Source: Bacillota bacterium
GTDB taxonomy: Bacteria; Bacillota_E; JAJZYS01; JAILZS01
NCBI GenBank assembly: GCA_021817625.1
Contig: JAKASY010000167.1
Span: 1-5,546, forward strand
Reading direction: 5' to 3'
Length of the DNA stretch: 5,546 nucleotides
Positions 1 through 4,429 of this stretch are shown piece by piece. Position numbers and translations under genes: made by a program. The notes under the pieces are model-generated. The model made no database searches. It saw only the letters and a list, made by a program, of their open reading frames with translations, and was not told the origin of the DNA. How positions within the stretch are numbered: position 1 is the stretch's first letter; every line of letters begins with the position of its first letter.

Positions 1-597
1 GTTGCGCAGGTCGATGAACGTCTTGCTCGGGCTCGCCCCCCAGATGGCCCACGGCAGCGGCCGGCCGACGAGTCCCAGCGCCACGCGCCCCGGCGGCCCG
101 ACCTGAACCGCGACCTGGGCCGACAGACCGACCCCGACCGTGCTCGACGCACCACGGGAGTGATCTCTGCCAACCGCCTCGACCGGCACGAACAGCACCG
201 CGCCATAGAGCTCGCCGCGCTTGAGCGCACGCACCGGGCTCACGGTGATCGCGAAGGTGTGGCTCCTACCGGCCGGGATCGTCACGGGCCGCGTCGACAC
301 GTGAAGCCAGGCGTAGCTCTTCGGGTTCGAGCCGTTGAACTCGGGCACGTTCGTCGGGCTGTAGGCCACGCCCGTTCGGATCGCCCGGTAGGTCATGGGC
401 ACGTCGTACATGTTGTAGAGCGTGATCCTCCTGGTCGCGCTCTGTCCCGCGTGCCGGAGGTACACCGAGATCACGTTCGGCGTCAGACCGATGCCCGCCG
501 CGAACGCCTGCCCGCCGACCGTCAGGCCAAATGCCGCCACCACCCCAAGCGCCCAAAGCCCACGTGCCGCCGCGTGGACCTTTCGCCCAAACCTCAC
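1..597 (-). CDS. Exported Ig-like beta-sandwich protein, N-terminal part (runs off left edge)
   Basis: The reading frame starts with GTG at 597 and stays open for 199 codons to the window edge, so the C-terminus is missing. Residues 1-33 form a clear signal peptide: a basic start (MRFGRKVH), a hydrophobic core (about 14-28) and an AFA-A cleavage site near residue 33. The mature part begins GIGLTPNVISVYL and continues with alternating hydrophobic and polar residues typical of beta strands. The stretch TIPAGRSHTFAITVSPV (about 107-122), followed by LKRGELYGAVLFVPV, is the pattern seen in DUF916-like and pilus-chaperone-like Ig folds, where a strand leads into a G-x-Y-x-G-x-L-x-F strand. It probably acts outside the cytoplasmic membrane; the exact role is unknown. 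The start is supported by an upstream in-frame stop (TGA, 621-619) and by purine-rich AAGGGAG and GAGG stretches at 614-603. An adhesion or surface-assembly role is possible but not shown. Confidence 0.8.
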   Translation of the reverse strand, partial: MRFGRKVHAAARGLWALGVVAAFGLTVGGQAFAAGIGLTPNVISVYLRHAGQSATRRITLYNMYDVPMTYRAIRTGVAYSPTNVPEFNGSNPKSYAWLHVSTRPVTIPAGRSHTFAITVSPVRALKRGELYGAVLFVPVEAVGRDHSRGASSTVGVGLSAQVAVQVGPPGRVALGLVGRPLPWAIWGASPSKTFIDLRN

Positions 598-618
598 CCC
601 CGCCTCACTCCCTTCCCG

Positions 619-777
619 TCACTCGTCGACCGAGAGCCCGTGGAAAACGAGCACAAAGGCCCGAAGGAGCGCACGCACCAGTCCGGGCAGCCATCGTGTG
701 CGCGGACGGGTATCCTGGACCATCAGCCGCTCCACCAAGGCGTCGTCGGCACTTCCCGGCTCGACATCCCCCCGCAA
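619..777 (-). CDS. Possible small protein of 52 residues
   Basis: This is an open frame from a TTG at 777 to a TGA at 621-619, ending 21 bases before the GTG of the exported protein. Most codons end in G or C, as in the surrounding genes, which suggests it is translated. A GGTGGTGA stretch four bases before the TTG resembles a Shine-Dalgarno site. An alternative start is the ATG at 723, with GGAG six bases upstream, which would give 34 residues. The N-terminal third is acidic (EPGSADDALVE). The C-terminal third is hydrophobic and basic (WLPGLVRALLRAFVLVFHGL), possibly an amphipathic or membrane-associated helix. I recognise no family. It lies just after the terminator of the coiled-coil gene and could be the first gene of a unit with the exported protein, or a leader peptide for it. 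Confidence 0.4.
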   Translation of the reverse strand: MRGDVEPGSADDALVERLMVQDTRPRTRWLPGLVRALLRAFVLVFHGLSVDE

Positions 778-790
778 CGCGTCACCACCC

Positions 791-838
791 CCGACAAACG
801 AAGAAGGCCCGCCGGTTGGCGGGCACCTCTCTTGTCGG
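791..838 (-). terminator. Intrinsic terminator after the coiled-coil gene
   Basis: A perfect 7-bp GC stem, GCCCGCC (807-813) paired with GGCGGGC (818-824), encloses a 4-base loop. Read on the minus strand it is followed by the T-rich tract CTTCTTCGTTT. It begins about 22 bases after the stop codon of the 847-1197 gene, the expected place for a rho-independent terminator. A second, outer arm pair, CCGACAA (791-797) and TTGTCGG (832-838), nests around it and would lengthen the hairpin. On the plus strand the tract after the stem is only TCTCTT, so termination is mainly expected for minus-strand transcripts. Confidence 0.75.
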
Positions 839-846
839 TGCGGCAG

Positions 847-1197
847 CTACGGAAGGTGGGCTTCCAGCCTCGTCAGCCTGCGCTCCGTGCTCTCCGCGAA
901 GCGGCCGAACTCCTCTCTCAGGCCGATCACGCCCTCGGCCACGAGGCGCACCTTGTCGTCCACGGCCTCGATCATCGTCCCGAGTTCGCGCCTGGTCTCC
1001 GCGTTCAGCCGCTCGGCATGCGCCCGCGTCTCCGCGTTCAGCCGTACCATCTGCTCGCCGAGGTCTTGCCGCGTCTCCGCGTTCAGCCGTACCATCTGCT
1101 CACCGAGATCTTGCCGCGTCTCCGAATTCAACTGCTCCATCCGGCGGATCAGCGTCTCCTGCATGGCTTCCAGGTATGCCCGGGTCTCCGCGTCCAC
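847..1197 (-). CDS. Small coiled-coil protein with 11/15-residue repeats
   Basis: A 116-residue protein, with a GTG start at 1197 behind a strong GGGAGGGG site (1212-1205, seven bases away) and a TAG stop at 849-847. It has no signal peptide and no hydrophobic segment, so it is probably cytoplasmic. The motif (D/N)(A/S)ETR recurs at residues 2, 24, 39, 54 and 65, spaced 22, 15, 15 and 11. The two central units, RLNAETRQDLGEQMV and its close copy, are 15 residues long. Steps of 11 and 15 residues fit an alpha-helical coiled coil of hendecad/pentadecad type. The C-terminal part (about 80-114, VDDKVRLVAEGVIGLREEF and onward) continues as a more ordinary heptad-like helix. It probably oligomerises or acts as a scaffold; no partner or enzymatic activity can be read from the sequence. 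It lies 85 bases downstream of the diguanylate cyclase gene on the same strand with no terminator between, so co-transcription is plausible. It ends just before the terminator at 791-838. Confidence 0.8.
   Translation of the reverse strand: MDAETRAYLEAMQETLIRRMEQLNSETRQDLGEQMVRLNAETRQDLGEQMVRLNAETRAHAERLNAETRRELGTMIEAVDDKVRLVAEGVIGLREEFGRFAESTERRLTRLEAHLP
996..1134 (-). repeat. In-gene tandem repeats encoding the coiled-coil motif
   Basis: On the plus strand the 16-mer TCTCCGCGTTCAGCCG occurs exactly at 996-1011, 1029-1044 and 1074-1089, and in diverged form at 1119-1134 (with AATTCAACTG). The spacings are 33, 45 and 45 bases, all multiples of three. The two adjacent 45-base units covering about 1029-1118 differ at only a couple of positions. 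A shorter relative, TCTCCGCGTCCAC, sits at 1185-1197 at the gene start. This is DNA-level duplication inside a gene, able to gain or lose units without shifting the frame. Confidence 0.85.
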
Positions 1198-1204
1198 CCG
1201 ACCA

Positions 1205-1212
1205 CCCCTCCC
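1205..1212 (-). promoter_or_regulatory. Ribosome binding site of the coiled-coil gene
   Basis: GGGAGGGG on the minus strand lies seven bases before the GTG at 1197. It is the main reason for choosing that GTG as the start. No convincing -35/-10 promoter is visible in the 85 bases between this gene and the cyclase gene. Confidence 0.6.
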
Positions 1213-1282
1213 GCTGGCAAGAGATTAGTCACGCGCCGAGGTGGTTCCTGCGCCGTCTCTACGGCACACTGAAGCCCCGCCG

Positions 1283-2596
1283 CTACGCCGCGACCACCCG
1301 GTTCCTGCCGCCCTCCTTGGCCGCGTAGAGCGCCTCGTCCGCCCGCTTGAGCGCGTCGGTCGGCGCCTCACCGTCCGCCACCCGCGCCCACCCGACCGAC
1401 ACCGTGAACCGGATCCGCTCCCCGCTCCTTTCATCGAGGACGCCCTCGAAGCGCTCGCACTCGCGCCGGAGGCCCTCGAGGAGCAGCCGCGCCTCGTCGT
1501 CCGACGCCCCGCACAGCGCGATCACGAACTCCTCGCCGCCCCATCGGCCGATCCAGACCCCAGGCCGCTCCTTCGCCCGGAGGAGACGCCCCCACGCCTG
1601 CAGCACCGCGTCTCCGTTCTGATGGCCGTAGGTGTCGTTCACCGCCTTGAAGTGGTCGATGTCCGAGATCGCGATGTGCGACACCCGCGCCCGCCCGTAC
1701 TCGCGCTCGATGCCACGCCGGCTGCGAAGGCCCGTCAGCCCGTCGAAGTAGCCCGCCTCCGCCTCCAGGCGTGCCTTCGCCGCCTCCTCGCCGGCGGCCA
1801 CCGCCCTGCGCAGGACCACCTGGGTCTGCCCCATGACCGCGGCCAGGGCCAGAACGCCCAGCGCTCCCCACGCCCGCGCGAGCAGCACCGCCGGCACCAC
1901 GCCCAGCACCCACGCCGGGTCCATGCCGCGAATGAGCCGGAGGACCGCCTTGAGATCGTCCACAACGCTCTTGCCGGCCGAGCGCCCCCTGAACACCACA
2001 CGCGCATAGATGACCCCGCTGCCAACGGTCATGTCCAGGGCGCCCACCGCGAGACTGCCGAGCACGAGGCCCGGCACGCCGGGCACCACCCGAGCGACGA
2101 TGCCGCCGTAGAGCCAGCCGACCGCGACCATGGCGGCGGTGACCGTGGCCGTGTAGCCCGCCACTTCCAGGAGCCGCGAACCCACCCCGACCAGCCTCGG
2201 GCTCACGAAGCGGTGGTCGGTGCGCGCGATCTCCCGCCAGCGCTCCCGTGGGCTCCGCGACAGAAGCCAGTAGCCGCCCCCGGACAGGAGCATGCGGAAC
2301 AACACGATACCCGCGAAGGCACCCGCCATCGCCGACAGGGGGTTCAGGATCGCGACCGCGTACACGAGCGCGTCCTGCGCCGAGTAGGAGATGCTCGGGC
2401 CGCCCTTGTCCCACTCCAACGGCACCATCGGCACCGCGAAGTACAGGAGCACGGTCGACAGCACAAGTGCCCCGGCAAGGCCCCACGACAACGGCGGCAC
2501 GGGCACGGGGTGGCCCAGGCGCAGGAGGAGTCCCCCGGCAAGGGTCGGCAGGAGGAGCAGCGCCGCGAGAGCGCCGCCGCGCATGCGCTTGGACAC
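1283..2596 (-). CDS. Membrane-anchored diguanylate cyclase (GGDEF protein)
   Basis: This 437-residue protein should make cyclic di-GMP from two GTP. The N-terminal half is membrane-embedded, with hydrophobic segments near 8-26, 37-57, 75-103, 147-164, 176-200 and 228-258. The segment PLEWDKGGPSISYSAQDALV (59-78) resembles the integral-membrane sensory domains found ahead of GGDEF and HD-GYP domains. A charged helical linker (about 262-281) leads into a complete GGDEF domain (about 283-437). Visible motifs are DGLTGLRSRRG, SDIDHFKAVNDTYGHQNGD (metal and guanine contacts, D312, N320, D329 by comparison with PleD), GGEEF at 353-357, SVGWA, and the closing ADEALYAAKEGGRN. The allosteric I-site, RxxD nine residues before GGEEF in PleD, reads RPGV (344-347) and lacks the Asp, so feedback inhibition is probably weak or lost. 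The GTG start at 2596 is fixed by a perfect AGGAGGTG seven bases upstream. The signal sensed is unknown. Confidence 0.95.
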   Translation of the reverse strand: MSKRMRGGALAALLLLPTLAGGLLLRLGHPVPVPPLSWGLAGALVLSTVLLYFAVPMVPLEWDKGGPSISYSAQDALVYAVAILNPLSAMAGAFAGIVLFRMLLSGGGYWLLSRSPRERWREIARTDHRFVSPRLVGVGSRLLEVAGYTATVTAAMVAVGWLYGGIVARVVPGVPGLVLGSLAVGALDMTVGSGVIYARVVFRGRSAGKSVVDDLKAVLRLIRGMDPAWVLGVVPAVLLARAWGALGVLALAAVMGQTQVVLRRAVAAGEEAAKARLEAEAGYFDGLTGLRSRRGIEREYGRARVSHIAISDIDHFKAVNDTYGHQNGDAVLQAWGRLLRAKERPGVWIGRWGGEEFVIALCGASDDEARLLLEGLRRECERFEGVLDERSGERIRFTVSVGWARVADGEAPTDALKRADEALYAAKEGGRNRVVAA

Positions 2597-2603
2597 GCCG
2601 CCG

Positions 2604-2611
2604 CACCTCCT
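2604..2611 (-). promoter_or_regulatory. Strong ribosome binding site of the cyclase gene
   Basis: AGGAGGTG on the minus strand is a full match to the 16S rRNA anti-Shine-Dalgarno sequence, with seven bases to the GTG at 2596. It decides the start in favour of this GTG rather than the ATG four codons later. Efficient translation is expected. Confidence 0.75.
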
Positions 2612-2642
2612 CCGGCCGCTCGCTTACACGCCGGTCACCTGA

Positions 2643-2963
2643 CTACCGAACCCGCGCTTCGGCCTCGTCCACATCGATGCGAACGGCCGTCAACCTCTGG
2701 GCGAGCCAAAGGTTCAGACCGCCCACGCCGAGCGCGAGTCCGATCCATCGCGACGGCACCTCGACCCGCACGCGCTGGCGGTCGGGGGCGACGATCACGG
2801 ACAAACCAGGCACCGGACCAATCGCGTTTCGCACGAATCGCGCGAGGTCGGCATCCCACGAAACAAGCGCGGCCCGCTCGACACGACACCGCGCCATCAC
2901 GTCGGCCACGCACAAGGCCAGCTCTTCCGGCACCTCGGTCAGGTGTCCGTGACGGACGGCCAT
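2643..2963 (-). CDS. Short ORF with a NusA-like KH domain
   Basis: The frame ends at TAG 2645-2643, 46 bases before the cyclase start. From the ATG at 2963 it gives 106 residues. The C-terminal two thirds align by eye with the end of the KH region of NusA. VSWDADLARFVRNAIGP (34-50) matches the NusA pattern V-x-W-x-x-D-x-x-x-F-x-x-N-A-L-x-P. IGLALGVGGLNLWLAQRLT (74-92) matches the second KH domain's LAIGKxGQNxRLAxxLTG, with the GxxG loop as GVGG (79-82). It then ends in IDVDEAE, like NusA's IDIKSE. A NusA-type KH domain binds single-stranded RNA; here only part of the KH pair is present, and the S1 and N-terminal polymerase-binding domains are absent. The true start is unsure: the frame is open far upstream into the transposase remnant, the ATG has no good ribosome site, and a TTG at 2915 has GGAAGAG six bases before it. 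It could be a small RNA-binding protein, or a gene whose 5' end was replaced by the mobile element. GC-rich third codon positions argue that it is or recently was coding. Confidence 0.55.
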   Translation of the reverse strand: MAVRHGHLTEVPEELALCVADVMARCRVERAALVSWDADLARFVRNAIGPVPGLSVIVAPDRQRVRVEVPSRWIGLALGVGGLNLWLAQRLTAVRIDVDEAEARVR

Positions 2964-3658
2964 GGCGACGCGTACGTGCGCGCTGGCGCCGAAGCAGCCC
3001 TTGGGCCTCAGAACGCACGGGTGATCGGCGTCGGCGCGCAGGGCCGGGCAGTCGTAGCGATGGTAGTCGGCGCTCCTGCCCAGATAGGTCATCGCCCCGA
3101 CATCGCACTGCGGGCGACCCCAGGCATCGATCTGGGTGCGGTTTCTACCGACCTCGGCCACGATCTTGGGCAGACCATTGTCGTCCAGGGGCAGATGGCC
3201 GTTCAGGTCGGTGAATGGGATCCCGCCCAGAGCCTCGCGCACCGGGGCATAGGTGGGGCGTTGCCACGGGCGCTGTCGAGCAGGACCTTCTCGGCCGTGT
3301 GTCCGGTTCGAGCGTAGGCGGCCAGGGCGAGGTAGCCAAGGACGGAGTCGTGGCGGCTTGGGCGGTGGGCGAGCTCGATGTAGAGGGGAAGCTCCGGTCC
3401 CTGGGCCCGGGTCAGCTCGTAGAAGCGGTAGCCGTAATACCAGCGCCCTTCGCTCGAGTCCATGGCCCAGGCGGCGCGGGGGGCGGAGAAAGAGCGCAGG
3501 TGGGGGCAGTCGAGGCCGGTCTTGGGTGGGCAGTCGCACTCGCTAGTACGCTTGCCGTAGGGACTGGCATGCAGGTGGAAGGGCGTGGTTACGCATGGCG
3601 ACCCCCTCCGCGCCCGGCCCACGCGCGGGAGGATGTCGCGCGGTCGAAGACCCAGCAC
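2964..3658 (-). pseudogene. Frameshifted, truncated DDE-type transposase
   Basis: Two minus-strand frames together make one recognisable transposase core. The upstream frame carries TPFHLHASPYGKR, a Cys-containing stretch (ECDCPPKTGLDC), WAMDSSEGRWYYGYRFYEL, PSRHDSVLGYLALAAY and KVLLDSARGNA. The downstream frame continues with TYAPVREALGGIPFTDLNG, GRPQCDVGAM and a Cys-rich end (YDCPALRADADHPC, then KGCFGASAHV). This order (SPYGK, CDCP, WDS, YGY, SRHD, LLDSA, PFxDLN, Cys cluster) is that of IS4-like transposases I associate with Clostridia-like genomes. The frames meet at a run of four G (plus strand 3255-3258); one more base there would restore a continuous GNAPTYAP. The expected VDGTP-type catalytic Asp upstream is not present (CVTTPF is read), and the C-terminal E-containing region is missing. 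GTG at 3658 is only the first available start, and the same frame is open back to a TAG at 3868-3866. Inverted repeats were not found. It is most likely inactive. Confidence 0.75.
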
Positions 3659-4160
3659 CGGAGCCCCCCGACGTCGCGCGCATCTTCCGACACGGCCTTG
3701 AGCGCCCGCCCCGCGTTTCAGCTTCTTCTGACGGGAGAGCGCCCAGAAGAGACGGGAAGGCCGAACATCGCGCCGCGCGTCCTCGGCGACCTCGCACCCG
3801 ATCGACCCGCAATTCGCCCGAGGATGGCTCCGGGTATGCGCCTCGTGGCGTCCGCCGCAACGCCGCTACCGTGAGCGCCTCGGACCCCGCCCGCATAGCG
3901 TCGTGCGCTGTTGCCTCGGTGAACCGGATGAGGGCCTCCGTCCGGCCATGGCAGCGGACCCGCCCCGAGCCCTGTCACGCCCTCCGTCGTCGTCACCTGT
4001 TAGGTCCAGACCACGGCCGGGATTGTGTCGCCGTCGGAGAGACGGGGCCGGGCGCGCCCCAAGATCCAGCCACCGATGGGGCCGAGCACGGCCCCTGGCT
4101 TCCCCGTGCCCTAAGCCGGGGCGGCCGAGGCGAGTCGTCGAGCACTCGACCGGCCGAACC

Positions 4161-4188
4161 CGCCCCTCCTGGGCCCCCAGGAGGGGCG
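4161..4188. repeat. Perfect inverted repeat with 13-bp arms
   Basis: CGCCCCTCCTGGG (4161-4173) is the exact reverse complement of CCCAGGAGGGGCG (4176-4188), with only CC between. In RNA it could fold into a very stable hairpin with a small loop. Neither strand has a T-tract after it, so it is not a standard intrinsic terminator. It could be a dyad binding site, a hairpin left by an element end, or a rho-assisted stop. Confidence 0.8.
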
Positions 4189-4240
4189 ACGGGCCCTGAC
4201 CGGTCGGCGTTGCTCGCTGGGCCGGGGCTTCGGAACACCC

Positions 4241-4249
4241 TGTGGATAA
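4241..4249 (-). other. DnaA-box-like 9-mer
   Basis: TGTGGATAA on the plus strand is TTATCCACA on the minus strand, a perfect match to the consensus DnaA box. It is alone: there is no cluster, AT-rich unwinding region or dnaA/dnaN/rep gene in view. In AT-poor DNA such a match stands out, but a single site does not make an origin. Confidence 0.3.
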
Positions 4250-4294
4250 CTGGCCGTGCGGCGCGCCATCCCGAGTGCAAGCGAAGTGAGCGCG

Positions 4295-4429
4295 ATGGCC
4301 TTCGTGCGGATACGCAAGGGCTACGCCCGGCTCCTGACGACGCGCTATCTGGGTAACGGTCGCTCGCAACAGCTGCTCTTGGCGAGTCTGCCGGGCTACT
4401 ACCGGTTTTCAGCAGTAGCGAGTTGGTGA
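4295..4429 (+). pseudogene. 5' fragment of an ORF cut at the insertion-sequence junction
   Basis: This is the only plus-strand frame with a natural-looking protein start: ATG at 4295, MAFVRIRKGYARLLTTRYLG, then NGRSQQLLLASLPGYY, ending at a TGA at 4427-4429 after 44 codons. The pattern MAFVR...GY...L...R..G..RQ..LASL resembles the N-terminus of short proteins and IS1634-type transposases that begin with a small beta-rich domain (MAxxRxxKxxG...YYxLVxxxRExGKxRQxxLAxLG). The resemblance is suggestive only. The frame stops one base before the end of the oppositely oriented IS transposase gene, and its last ten or so residues probably derive from the element. The simplest reading is a gene interrupted by the insertion, with its remainder beyond the right edge. 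The upstream ribosome site (GAAGTGAG) is weak. Confidence 0.45.

Larger units (their letters stand above)
3869..4294. other. Gene-poor spacer between two mobile-element remnants
   Basis: I see no recognisable gene, RNA or repeat family here. Long open frames exist on both strands, but they encode low-complexity, Arg/Pro/Gly-rich products with no motifs, as expected of random high-GC DNA. The only distinct marks are a 13-bp-arm palindrome at 4161-4188, a small one at 4136-4149 (GTCGAG-CA-CTCGAC) and a DnaA-box-like 9-mer at 4241-4249. It is probably intergenic DNA or debris from element insertion and decay. Confidence 0.5.

Noticed and set aside
996..1134. CRISPR-like direct repeats
   Set aside because: Spacings are multiples of three, the sequence between the repeats is itself repeated rather than unique, and the repeats encode a regular coiled-coil motif.
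160..1272. A 370-codon plus-strand open frame
   Set aside because: It lies opposite the exported protein and the coiled-coil gene. The apparent repeats in its product are only the antisense reading of the coiled-coil repeats.
1198..1282. Promoter before the coiled-coil gene (TAATCT as a -10)
   Set aside because: There is no matching -35 at a suitable distance; the match is too weak to report.
1241..3214. A 657-codon plus-strand open frame opposite the cyclase and KH-like genes
   Set aside because: It is antisense to the well-supported GGDEF gene, its product is Arg/His/Pro-rich with no motifs, and long antisense frames are expected in DNA this GC-rich.
4161..4188. Intrinsic terminator
   Set aside because: The hairpin is strong, but neither flank has a T-tract and no gene ends next to it.
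3869..4294. Replication origin
   Set aside because: There is only one DnaA box, no AT-rich element and no replication gene nearby.
3595..4356. Overlapping long frames on both strands across the spacer
   Set aside because: The products are low-complexity (Pro, Arg, Gly, Ala) with no recognisable motifs and no convincing ribosome sites.
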